From Desulfobacterales bacterium (GTDB lineage: Bacteria > Desulfobacterota > Desulfobacteria > Desulfobacterales > UBA11574), in contig JAAXQD010000170.1 in the NCBI GenBank assembly GCA_012974475.1, positions 1 to 22,274 on the forward strand: 22,274 nt of DNA, written 5' to 3'. The position numbers and the translations under genes were made by a program. The notes below the pieces were generated by a model. The model did not search any database. It was not told where the DNA came from and saw nothing but the letters and a program-made list of their open reading frames with translations. Below are positions 1 to 7,341 of this stretch, in pieces. Positions within the stretch are counted from its first letter, which is position 1, and every line of letters starts with the position of its first letter.

Positions 1-1202
1 AGGTCTTTAACCTGGGCGGTAATCATCTTGTAGCGCTCATTTTCATCATCAAAAAGAACGTTGTTGACAGTCTGTATCCCGACAATCTGGCTGGTGGGCG
101 TTACCAAGGGAATCTGACCCAGTTCTTTTCTGACCCTGGGAAGCTCTTTGTAAACATCATCGATCTTATGCAACGCATCCATTTCCCTTAACTGGTTGAC
201 AAGGTTGGAAAGCATCCCGCCCGGTGTCTGGTGCAAAAGCACATTGATATCGATGATGGATACTTTGGAATCATCCAGCAGGTGCTTATACTTGGGCAGT
301 ACCTTTTTTTCCAGTATTTCGTTGATTTCCGCCAGTTGTTTGATATCGAATCCCGTGTCTCGGTCAGTTCCCAGAAGTGTCATCACCAGCGGTTCTACGG
401 CTGCATGGGATGTTCGGTAGGCATACGGCGACATGCAGGTGTCGATGATATCGACGCCGGCCTCGATGGCCTTCAAATGACTCATGGGAGACATCCCGGA
501 CGTAAAATGGCTGTGAAGATGAATGGGAGGTTTCACTGTCGCCTTTAAAGCCTTGATAATTTCATACGCATCATAGGGGGCAATCAGGCCCGCCATATCC
601 TTGAGGCAGATGCTGTCGGCCCCCATGGCCTCGAGATCCTTGGCTTTTTTGACATAGTAGTCGATATTGTAAACGTCGCCCCCCAACCGCGGTTCAGTCA
701 TGGTATAGCAGATACACCCCTGAAAATGTTTCCCGCATTCCTTGATAACACGAACCACTGTTTCGAAGTTACGATAGTCGTTCAGGGCATCAAATGTCCG
801 GAAAATATCCAGGCCGTTTTCAGCTGTCCGCTCCACAAATGCCCGGGCAAGATCATCGGCATAATTTCTGTAGCCCACAAGGTTTTGTGCTCTTAAAAGC
901 ATGGAAAACGGCGTCTTGGTCATATACCGTTTTAATGTCCGGAGCCTTTCCCACGGATCCTCATTTAAAAACCGGTGCATGGTATCAAAGGTGGCGCCGC
1001 CCCATGTTTCTACGGCCCAAAACCCGACCTCGTCCATTTTTTCGGCAACCGGAATCATATCCTCGGTCCGCCCCCGGGTGGCAAACAGAGACTGATGGCC
1101 GTCGCGCAGGGTCAGGTCCTGTATCTTAACGGGATTTTCAGCCGCCGGCCTGTCCTTGCTGTAATCCATAGTCGTTATTTTCACCTGATTGTGATCACTC
1201 AT
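1..1202 (-). CDS. 5S-type pyruvate/oxaloacetate carboxyltransferase subunit (partial, runs off left edge)
   Basis: The reading frame is open from an ATG at 1200-1202 to the left edge, giving about 400 residues without a stop; the C-terminus lies outside the window. The protein is a DRE-TIM-barrel carboxyltransferase that moves CO2 between carboxybiotin and pyruvate/oxaloacetate. The catalytic and metal-site signature is visible: LRDGHQS (Asp34), CLKDMAG with the Lys201 that is carboxylated in this family, and HSH at about 230-232. The later segments PGGMLSN and VTPTSQIVG match the Propionibacterium transcarboxylase 5S subunit and the PycB/OadA carboxyltransferase region. A GAGGAG Shine-Dalgarno precedes the chosen ATG; Met12 is a weaker alternative start. 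Whether a C-terminal biotinyl domain follows (OadA-like) or not (true 5S) cannot be seen. It is the last visible gene of a co-directional run with the 12S-like subunit and a small linker protein, which supports a transcarboxylase or decarboxylase complex. Confidence 0.9.
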   Translation of the reverse strand, partial: MSDHNQVKITTMDYSKDRPAAENPVKIQDLTLRDGHQSLFATRGRTEDMIPVAEKMDEVGFWAVETWGGATFDTMHRFLNEDPWERLRTLKRYMTKTPFSMLLRAQNLVGYRNYADDLARAFVERTAENGLDIFRTFDALNDYRNFETVVRVIKECGKHFQGCICYTMTEPRLGGDVYNIDYYVKKAKDLEAMGADSICLKDMAGLIAPYDAYEIIKALKATVKPPIHLHSHFTSGMSPMSHLKAIEAGVDIIDTCMSPYAYRTSHAAVEPLVMTLLGTDRDTGFDIKQLAEINEILEKKVLPKYKHLLDDSKVSIIDINVLLHQTPGGMLSNLVNQLREMDALHKIDDVYKELPRVRKELGQIPLVTPTSQIVGIQTVNNVLFDDENERYKMITAQVKD

Positions 1203-1257
1203 TTTAAGGTTCTCCTCTTATAAATATTTTTTTTCCTATTTAAACGCCGCAACACCG

Positions 1258-1292
1258 CTTTAAATAAAATCGTGAAACGATCTTATTTAAAG
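1258..1292 (-). promoter_or_regulatory. Stem-loop overlapping the end of the small linker gene
   Basis: Two 10-base arms (1258-1267 and 1283-1292) are perfectly complementary. They continue after one mismatch into a 4-bp stem (1269-1272 with 1278-1281) that closes a 5-base loop. The right arm contains the stop codon of the small gene. No U-tract follows on the minus strand, so a classical terminator is unlikely. It may be an mRNA-processing or stability element that sets the ratio of the small protein to the 5S-like subunit. Confidence 0.5.
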
Positions 1293-1516
1293 GTTCTCAT
1301 CTGCATCAAGTTGCGCATCTGCATCTGGGCCTGTCGGCCGCTGGCGCCCCAAAGTCTCACCGGCGCAGCAGCAGATGGAACCGGAGCCGGCTTAACCCCA
1401 GGCGCGGCCATAGACTGAATACAGATCGCCTCTTCCTCTGTTATGATATAGTTCAACACTGCAGCTTTTGCGGCTGCGATCTTCTTAAGTTCTTCCATAG
1501 TTTCAACATTCTCCAT
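1283..1516 (-). CDS. Small Pro/Ala-linker protein of the carboxyltransferase cluster
   Basis: A 77-residue protein encoded between the 12S-like and 5S-like genes and in the same direction. It has three parts: a charged, probably helical N-terminus (residues 1-30), a Pro/Ala-rich linker (about 36-52), and a basic, Met/Gln-rich C-terminus with the motif LWGASGRQAQMQMR and a near-repeat of QMR. No membrane segment or biotin attachment motif (MKM) is present. In sodium-pumping decarboxylases the gamma/delta subunits also combine a Pro/Ala linker with a C-terminal part that holds the carboxyltransferase. Those subunits start with a transmembrane helix, which is missing here. An assembly or scaffold role is therefore inferred from layout and position only. 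The ATG at 1514-1516 has no clear Shine-Dalgarno; an internal ATG at codon 7 is possible. The 69-nt gap to the upstream gene fits co-transcription. Confidence 0.65.
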   Translation of the reverse strand: MENVETMEELKKIAAAKAAVLNYIITEEEAICIQSMAAPGVKPAPVPSAAAPVRLWGASGRQAQMQMRNLMQMRTFK

Positions 1517-1584
1517 TGACGATGAAATATTGGATATTTAAAAAAAAGCTCCTAAAGCCTAAATCGTCAATATTCAGCGGTTAA

Positions 1585-3138
1585 TTACATCGGTATATTC
1601 CCATGTTTCTTCGGCGGAAGGGTCTCCCGTTTGCTGCACATGATCTCCAAAGCATCGATGAGGCGCGGCCGCGTCTGGCTCGGAACAATGACGGCATCCA
1701 CAAAACCCCGGCTGGCGGCACAGTATGGATTTGAAAAGAGTTCCTCGTATTCACTGATCAGCTCCTTGCGCTTGGCCTCGGGATCCTCGGCGCCTTTGAT
1801 GGCCCTCCGATGAATGACATTGCACGCCCCTGCAGCGCCCATCACCGCTATCTCCGAACCGGGCCAGGCAAAAGCCATGTCAGCACCTAAATCTTTAGAA
1901 CACATGGCAAGATAGGATCCGCCGTAGTCCTTTCGCGTAACCAGAAGTATTTTGGGAACGGTTGCCTCTGAATAGCACCAGAGAAGCTTTGCGCCGTGGC
2001 GGATAATCCCGCCCCATTCCTGCTCACTCCCGGGAAGGTACCCGGGGACATCCGCTATGGTCAGCATCGGAATATTAAAGGCATCACAAAAACGGATAAA
2101 ACGGGTGGCCTTGTCCGAAGCATTGATGTCCAGACACCCGGCAAGAACCTGAGGCTGATTGGCGATAATCCCGACACTTCTCCCGTTCAGCCGTGCCAGG
2201 CAGACGATGATATTCCGGGCAAAGTACTCATGGGGCTCGAAAAAATCACCATTGTCCACAATTAAACGGATGATATCCTTCATATCATAAGATTGGCTGG
2301 GGTTGTCCGGAATAATGGTGTCCAATGCCGGATCGGTGCGCCGGGGATTGTCACCGGTATCGACGTTGGGCGGATCTTCCATGTTGTTTGAGGGCAGATA
2401 AGAGAGAAGCCTTTTGATCTGATGGATGGCGTCCTCATCGCTTTCGCAGGCAAAATGCGACACGCCGCTCTTTTCGTTGTGGGCCATGGCACCGCCGAGT
2501 TCCTCAAAGGTGATTATCTCACCGGTTACGGATTTTATAACATCCGGTCCGGTAATAAACATATAGCTGGTATTTTTGACCATAAAAACCCAGTCCGTCA
2601 TGGCCGGCGAATAGACCGCTCCCCCGGCTGTCGGCCCCATAATCGCTGAAATCTGGGGAATGACACCCGAAGCCATGGAATTTCGGTAAAAAATCTGGCC
2701 GTATCCGGAAAGGGAATCAACACCTTCCTGGATCCTTGCCCCACCGGAATCGTTCATGCCCACAAACGGAACCCCGGCCTTGAGCGCCATATCCATAATC
2801 TTGCAAATCTTTTTTGAATGCATTTCGCCTAAACTGCCGGCTCTGGACGTAAAATCCTGGGCAAAGGCAAAAACCGGCCGTCCTTCCACAAAACCATGGC
2901 CGGTTATAACCCCGTCGGACGGAATATCAATCTTTTCCATGCCGAAATTTACACACCGGTGACTCACAAACATGTCGATTTCCCGAAATGTGCCTGAATC
3001 AAAAAAGATGTCCAGTCGTTCCCGGGCGGTCAGTTTCCCTTTTTCTTTCTGTTTGGCAACCGCTTTTTCGCCGCCCATCTCCAGGATCTTCGCCTCGCGT
3101 TCTTTTAGATCCTTAATTTTATCTGCAATAATACCCAT
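1585..3138 (-). CDS. 12S-type carboxyltransferase (methylmalonyl-CoA / propionyl-CoA carboxyltransferase subunit)
   Basis: A full-length 517-residue crotonase-fold carboxyltransferase of the PccB/MmdA/transcarboxylase-12S family, which transfers CO2 between carboxybiotin and propionyl-CoA. Expected family length is about 510-525. The N-terminal half carries KGKLTARERLD, the CoA-side oxyanion loop SGGARIQEG and the GPTAGGAVYSPA segment. The C-terminal half carries the biotin-side ADVPGYLPG, GGSYLAMCSKDLGAD and the AVMGAAGA loop. The ATG at 3136-3138 follows an AAAGGAA Shine-Dalgarno. It lies 176 nt downstream of the ABM-like gene and upstream of the linker and 5S-like genes. Together with the mutase, epimerase and 5S-like subunit it most likely forms methylmalonyl-CoA:pyruvate transcarboxylase. 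A sodium-dependent methylmalonyl-CoA decarboxylase or a propionyl-CoA carboxylase are alternatives. No biotin carboxylase gene accompanies it here. Confidence 0.93.
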   Translation of the reverse strand: MGIIADKIKDLKEREAKILEMGGEKAVAKQKEKGKLTARERLDIFFDSGTFREIDMFVSHRCVNFGMEKIDIPSDGVITGHGFVEGRPVFAFAQDFTSRAGSLGEMHSKKICKIMDMALKAGVPFVGMNDSGGARIQEGVDSLSGYGQIFYRNSMASGVIPQISAIMGPTAGGAVYSPAMTDWVFMVKNTSYMFITGPDVIKSVTGEIITFEELGGAMAHNEKSGVSHFACESDEDAIHQIKRLLSYLPSNNMEDPPNVDTGDNPRRTDPALDTIIPDNPSQSYDMKDIIRLIVDNGDFFEPHEYFARNIIVCLARLNGRSVGIIANQPQVLAGCLDINASDKATRFIRFCDAFNIPMLTIADVPGYLPGSEQEWGGIIRHGAKLLWCYSEATVPKILLVTRKDYGGSYLAMCSKDLGADMAFAWPGSEIAVMGAAGACNVIHRRAIKGAEDPEAKRKELISEYEELFSNPYCAASRGFVDAVIVPSQTRPRLIDALEIMCSKRETLPPKKHGNIPM

Positions 3139-3314
3139 TACAAAATTCCTTTCATTTCTTGATATTGACCTTTTTTACTTCCAAATTCGAAAAGATGCAT
3201 CCGGTCAAAAAAACGCCTCTTCCTAAAATCAAATATGGGATTGCAATGGAATGCCTTTTGACAATCAACGTTTTCTGTCGAGTGACCCGGTAAATTTATT
3301 CCAAGGTTCACTCT

Positions 3315-3602
3315 TCAATCATATGTATAGACTTCATAATCGGTCTTTTCTCCCAGCAGATAATCAATTTTATCCTGGGTCCCCCGTCTCTCGTCGGCAA
3401 GCACCCATTTCCGCCAGTCGTCCATGGACTGCCACGTGCTCACCACCAGACTCTCGCCGGGACGGTCGACTCTCTTGAATGTTTCTCCGGAAATGTAACC
3501 GGGTTGTTGCATGGCCAGATTTCTAAGTTTCTGAAGAAGAGGCTTTAAGGCTTCAGCCTTGTTCTGCGGCACTATCCGCTTAATGATTATTTTAACTGCC
3601 AT
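3315..3602 (-). CDS. ABM-family (antibiotic biosynthesis monooxygenase-like) small protein
   Basis: A 95-residue ferredoxin-like dimeric alpha-beta-barrel protein. The pattern is that of the ABM superfamily: an N-terminal strand (MAVKIIIKRIV), a helix with a run of Leu/Lys, PGYISGETF, then LVVSTWQSMDDWRKWV and a C-terminal strand (DYEVYTYD). Members include quinol monooxygenases, heme-degrading enzymes and many with unknown function. No specific active-site residue can be assigned here. The start is supported by a strong AGGAGG located 8 nt before the ATG. The gene lies 61 nt after meaB and is preceded by its own extended -10 element, so it may head a sub-operon with the carboxyltransferase genes. 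Its presence in a methylmalonyl-CoA operon is unexplained. Confidence 0.8.
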   Translation of the reverse strand: MAVKIIIKRIVPQNKAEALKPLLQKLRNLAMQQPGYISGETFKRVDRPGESLVVSTWQSMDDWRKWVLADERRGTQDKIDYLLGEKTDYEVYTYD

Positions 3603-3623
3603 TTTGCAATCCTCCTTTCCTTG

Positions 3624-3632
3624 ATTATACCA
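3624..3632 (-). promoter_or_regulatory. Extended -10 promoter element before the ABM gene
   Basis: On the minus strand the sequence reads TGGTATAAT, a perfect TGn extended -10, placed so that transcription would start about 15 nt before the ABM gene's start codon, just ahead of the Shine-Dalgarno. No good -35 is found at 17 bp; a TTGACA further upstream (32 bp) is too distant. This would give the carboxyltransferase genes transcription independent of mutA-meaB. Confidence 0.4.
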
Positions 3633-3663
3633 TCTCTTTTGATTCTACACAGAAGGGTTATTG

Positions 3664-4638
3664 TCAAGCAAAAAAAAGCAAGCGGGCTGCAGCCAATGTG
3701 GATGCAGTCTTACCACTCTCTACTTCCATTATAATCTCTGGAAGCAACTTTTTTACTTCTGGATTTTGATAAAAACGTTCTTTCAACCCTTCTTTTACAA
3801 GGGACCACATCCAGTCCACTGCCTGTTTTTTTCGGTTGGCCTGGAGCTCTCCGGTAAGCGTAAGTCTTTTGTGATGCGCCAACACGGACTCCCAAATTTT
3901 ATCAATCCCGGTCATTTCTATGGCGCTGCAGGTCAACACCGGCGGTGTCCAATTGGGCGAAGAAGGTGCTAAAAAATGAAGCGATGTTTCATACTGTTTT
4001 CTAGCCATTTCCGCCCTTTCAACATTGTCTCCGTCTGCTTTGTTAACGGCAACGGCATCCGCCAGTTCAAGAACACCCTTTTTTATTCCTTGAAGTTCAT
4101 CGCCTGCGCCTGAAATCATCAGCAGCAGAAAAAAATCGACCATGGAGGCGACGGTGGTTTCAGACTGGCCGACACCCACGGTTTCAACAATCATAACATC
4201 AAAACCGGCGGCTTCACAAACAATCATTGTCTCCCGGGTTTTTCTTGCAACACCACCCAACGTTCCCCCCGAAGGCGATGGCCGGATAAATGCATTTTCC
4301 TCAATCGACAACTTCTCCATGCGTGTTTTATCTGCGAGTACGCTTCCGCCGCTCCTTTTACTGCTTGGATCAACGGCAAGCACTGCCACACGATGCCCCT
4401 TTTTTACAAGCATTGTGCCAAAGCTTTCGATGAACGTGCTTTTTCCTACACCCGGCACGCCCGTAATCCCAAGGCGTATCGCCTTGCCGGTGTATGGAAG
4501 CAGCAGATCGATAATCGTCCGAGCCAAGTCTTGATGCGCACGAAGAGAACTTTCAATTAAGGTAATGGTCTTTGCAAGCACGCGCCGATCGCACTTCAGT
4601 ACCCCTTGGACATAAAATTGGGGATCATCGGATATCAT
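3664..4638 (-). CDS. meaB: MeaB/ArgK-type GTPase, chaperone of methylmalonyl-CoA mutase
   Basis: A 324-residue G3E-type GTPase. It loads adenosylcobalamin into methylmalonyl-CoA mutase and protects it from inactivation. The Walker A loop GVPGVGKS is at residues 60-67. It is followed by the family marker VDPSSKRSGGSVLADKTRM, the GGVARKTRE switch segment, ETVGVGQSE (Walker B/switch region) and the NKADGD base-recognition motif. These are diagnostic for MeaB/MMAA; older annotations call the family LAO/AO transport ATPase. Its ATG overlaps the mutA stop as ATGA, so translation is coupled to the mutase, as expected for a dedicated partner. Confidence 0.95.
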   Translation of the reverse strand: MISDDPQFYVQGVLKCDRRVLAKTITLIESSLRAHQDLARTIIDLLLPYTGKAIRLGITGVPGVGKSTFIESFGTMLVKKGHRVAVLAVDPSSKRSGGSVLADKTRMEKLSIEENAFIRPSPSGGTLGGVARKTRETMIVCEAAGFDVMIVETVGVGQSETTVASMVDFFLLLMISGAGDELQGIKKGVLELADAVAVNKADGDNVERAEMARKQYETSLHFLAPSSPNWTPPVLTCSAIEMTGIDKIWESVLAHHKRLTLTGELQANRKKQAVDWMWSLVKEGLKERFYQNPEVKKLLPEIIMEVESGKTASTLAAARLLFFA

Positions 4639-6764
4639 TTTTGTTGCTCAAGAACATTCAAAACCTTGTTTGCCGAATCGGTGACGACGGTTCCAGGCCC
4701 GAATACACCCTTTGCTCCGGCTTGATACAGGAAGTCGTAATCCGCCGGAGGAATGACGCCTCCCACAACCACATTAATTTCTTCACCGCCTTTTTCTTTG
4801 AGAAACTCGATAAGCTGAGGCACCAGGGCCTTGTGCCCTGCGGCAAGGCTCGACACACCCACAACATGCACATCGTTCTCAACCGCCATCTGGGCTGCTT
4901 CTTCCGGAGTCTGGAACATGGGGCCAATGTCCACGTCAAACCCGAGATCAGCGAATGCCGTGGCAATTACCTTTATCCCTCGGTCATGACCGTCCTGTCC
5001 CATCTTGGTTACCAATATCCGAGGTCTTCGTCCGTTCTTTTCCTGAAATTCATCGGTTCTCTTACGTATGGATTTAAAGATTTCGCTGTCGGAATATTCT
5101 TCGGCATATGCTCCGGATATACACTGGGTCGTAGCCACGAACCGGTTGAAGACCTTTTCCATTGCATCTGAAATTTCGCCGACAGTCGCACGTGCCCGTA
5201 CGGCGGGAATACAGGCTTCCAAGAGATTCCCCCCGGAATCGGCGGCATGGGTTATGGCCTCCAGTGTTCTTCGGACGTCATCTTCACTCCGTTTTCTTTT
5301 TATCTCCTTTAACCTTGCGGTCTGTTCGCCTCGAACGGCATCTGAAACCTCGAGAATATCTTTCAGCGGCTCTTCTTCTATTTGATATTTGTTGACACCC
5401 ACAATGACATCTTTCCCCTGGTCGATGCGGGCCTGTTTCCTGGCTGCCGCTTCTTCTATTCGCATCTTCGGCATACCGGTTTCAATGGCTTTGGCCATTC
5501 CACCAATTTCCTCGACCTCTTCGATAATTTTTCTGGCGGCTTTAATGATTCCGTCGGTCAATGCCTCTACATAATAAGAACCGCCCAATGGATCGACCAC
5601 ATGGCAGATTTGAGACTCTTCCTGAATGATTATCTGGGTATTCCTGGCAATTCTGGCGGAAAATTCGGTGGGCAGACCCACAGCCTCGTCAAAGGAATTG
5701 GTATGCAGAGACTGGGTTCCGCCCAACGCTGCGGCCATCGCCTCCAGGGTGGTTCGAATGATGTTGTTATACGGGTCTTGGGCGGTCAGGCTCCAGCCTG
5801 ATGTCTGGACATGGGTTCGCAACATGAGTGATTTGGGGTTTTTGGGATTAAACCGGCTCATGATTTCGTGCCACAAAAAACGGGCAGCTCTCAACATAGC
5901 GATTTCCATGAAAAAATTCATGCCAACGCCAAAGAAAAACGAAAGCCTCGGCGCAAACCCATCGATATCCAGCCCTGCGGCCAGGGCGGCCTTAACATAT
6001 TCAAGCCCGTCCGCAAGGGTAAATGCCGTCTGAAGAACAGAGTCGGCCCCGGCTTCCATCATGTGATAACCGCTGATACTGACCGTATTGTATCTGGGCA
6101 TGTTTTTGGAACAGTATCCGATAATGTCGGACACGATCCGCATAGACGGTTCAGGTGGATAAATGTAGGTGTTTCGGGTCAGGTATTCCTTTAAAACGTC
6201 GTTCTGAATGGTTCCACCCAGCTGCTCAAGCTTTACGCCCTGCTCTTCCGCCGCAACGATGTACCCGGCCATGATCGGCAGAACCGCCCCATTCATCGTC
6301 ATTGAAACCGTTATCTTGTCCAACGGAATCTGATCGAAAAGGATCTTCATATCCTCCACGGAATCCACAGCCACACCGGCTTTACCGATATCTCCAACAA
6401 CCCTCGGATGGTCCGAATCATACCCTCTGTGGGTTGCAAGATCAAAGGCCACCGAAAGTCCGGTCTGACCGGCGGCCACGTTTTTCCTGTAAAATTCATT
6501 CGATTCTTTGGCTGTGGCAAAGCCCGCATACTGGCGGACGGTCCAGGGCCTCCCGGCGTACATGGTGCCCATGGGGCCCCTTACATACGGTGAAAAACCC
6601 GGAAGGGTGTTCACATGTTCCATCCCTTTAAGGTCTTCTTCGGTATAGAGGGGTTTGACCAGAATTCCCTCAGGGGTCTTCCAGTTCAAATCTTCAAGGG
6701 GCCTTCCTCTGAGTTGCTTGGCGGCAAGATCTTTCCATTTCTGCAAATCAGGATGTTCAGACAT
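4635..6764 (-). CDS. mutA: Methylmalonyl-CoA mutase (catalytic and B12-binding domains in one chain)
   Basis: A 709-residue adenosylcobalamin-dependent mutase that interconverts (R)-methylmalonyl-CoA and succinyl-CoA. Residues about 20-530 form the substrate-binding TIM barrel (GFSPYVRGPMGTMY, TVRQYAGFATAKESN, FDLATHRGYDSDHPRV, GYHMMEAGA, RTHVQTSGWSL). A linker rich in charged residues follows. Residues about 575-709 form the Rossmann-type cobalamin domain with GQDGHDRG, where His593 is the predicted lower axial ligand, and with the later SSLAAGHK and VVGGVIP motifs. Length and domain order match the catalytic large subunit. No small MutA-type partner subunit is next to it, so an alpha2 enzyme is likely. 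A strong AAGGAGA Shine-Dalgarno precedes the ATG. It lies 44 nt after the epimerase gene and overlaps meaB by 4 nt. Confidence 0.96.
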   Translation of the reverse strand: MSEHPDLQKWKDLAAKQLRGRPLEDLNWKTPEGILVKPLYTEEDLKGMEHVNTLPGFSPYVRGPMGTMYAGRPWTVRQYAGFATAKESNEFYRKNVAAGQTGLSVAFDLATHRGYDSDHPRVVGDIGKAGVAVDSVEDMKILFDQIPLDKITVSMTMNGAVLPIMAGYIVAAEEQGVKLEQLGGTIQNDVLKEYLTRNTYIYPPEPSMRIVSDIIGYCSKNMPRYNTVSISGYHMMEAGADSVLQTAFTLADGLEYVKAALAAGLDIDGFAPRLSFFFGVGMNFFMEIAMLRAARFLWHEIMSRFNPKNPKSLMLRTHVQTSGWSLTAQDPYNNIIRTTLEAMAAALGGTQSLHTNSFDEAVGLPTEFSARIARNTQIIIQEESQICHVVDPLGGSYYVEALTDGIIKAARKIIEEVEEIGGMAKAIETGMPKMRIEEAAARKQARIDQGKDVIVGVNKYQIEEEPLKDILEVSDAVRGEQTARLKEIKRKRSEDDVRRTLEAITHAADSGGNLLEACIPAVRARATVGEISDAMEKVFNRFVATTQCISGAYAEEYSDSEIFKSIRKRTDEFQEKNGRRPRILVTKMGQDGHDRGIKVIATAFADLGFDVDIGPMFQTPEEAAQMAVENDVHVVGVSSLAAGHKALVPQLIEFLKEKGGEEINVVVGGVIPPADYDFLYQAGAKGVFGPGTVVTDSANKVLNVLEQQK

Positions 6765-6808
6765 GGGATTCTCCTTTTCTTACTTTTTAAAAAATCGTTA
6801 AACGCTGA

Positions 6809-7210
6809 TCACTTTTCACACAATTCTACCAGAACGCCGTTGGTCGCTTTGGGGTGTAAAAAAGCAATCTTTGCGCCGCCTGCACCTTTTCTCGGTTTTT
6901 CATCAATAAGACGTATCCCTTTTTCCTTTAACTCTGCCAGGGCTTCTTCAATATTCTCTACACGGAAAGCGACATGATGGACCCCTGCCCCTTTTTTCTC
7001 GAGGAACTTGGCAACCGGTCCGTCAGGCGCCGTTGATTCCAGAAGCTCCACTTCGCTTTCTCCCACCGGGAAGAAGGCTGTGGTGACTTTCTGCTCTTCT
7101 ACGGTCTCGGTACCTTCGAAGGCAAGCCCGAGGGCATCCGTCCATAAATTTTTACCATCTTCGATGCTGTTTACCGCTATTCCGATATGGTCTATCTTTA
7201 ATATTTTCAT
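6809..7210 (-). CDS. mce: Methylmalonyl-CoA epimerase
   Basis: A 133-residue vicinal-oxygen-chelate (glyoxalase-fold) protein with two beta-alpha-beta-beta-beta modules. The first begins KIDHIGIAV (His8) and the second GVHHVAFRV (His78/79). The chain ends with GVLVELCEK, where Glu129 fits the last metal ligand. The late GGAKIAFLHPKATNGVLVEL is typical of methylmalonyl-CoA epimerase rather than lactoylglutathione lyase. It converts (S)- to (R)-methylmalonyl-CoA, feeding the mutase encoded 44 nt downstream. An AGGAGG ribosome site sits 5 nt before the ATG, so the start is secure. Confidence 0.95.
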   Translation of the reverse strand: MKILKIDHIGIAVNSIEDGKNLWTDALGLAFEGTETVEEQKVTTAFFPVGESEVELLESTAPDGPVAKFLEKKGAGVHHVAFRVENIEEALAELKEKGIRLIDEKPRKGAGGAKIAFLHPKATNGVLVELCEK

Positions 7211-7222
7211 AAAAACCTCCTT

Positions 7223-7329
7223 TGACGGCTTGGTAAAAAGTCTTTTGTCAGCGACATCGAGTAATTTTGCGAGTCATGACTCCCAAAATTGCTTGCGGAG
7301 CGAGCAAAATCAGATTTTTTACGAGCTCA
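7223..7329 (-). repeat. MITE-like palindromic spacer element
   Basis: The gap between the aminotransferase and epimerase genes is almost entirely palindromic. Its ends are imperfect inverted repeats (around 7231-7242 GGTAAAAAGTC-like and 7313-7326). The centre (7263-7290) is a near-perfect palindrome: AATTTTG and CAAAATT flank a perfect 12-bp core, GAGTCATGACTC. There is no open reading frame. This looks like a small non-autonomous dispersed repeat; it could also act as a weak terminator or attenuator between the two genes. Copy number elsewhere in the genome cannot be judged. Confidence 0.6.
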
Positions 7330-7341
7330 TCTCCTTTCAAT

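Noticed and set aside
3634..3665. TTGACA-like hexamer as the -35 of the ABM promoter
   Set aside because: The spacing to TATAAT is about 32 bp, far too long.
4572..6194. Several plus-strand open frames opposite mutA
   Set aside because: They are antisense shadows of a clearly coding mutase gene, lack family motifs and lack ribosome sites.
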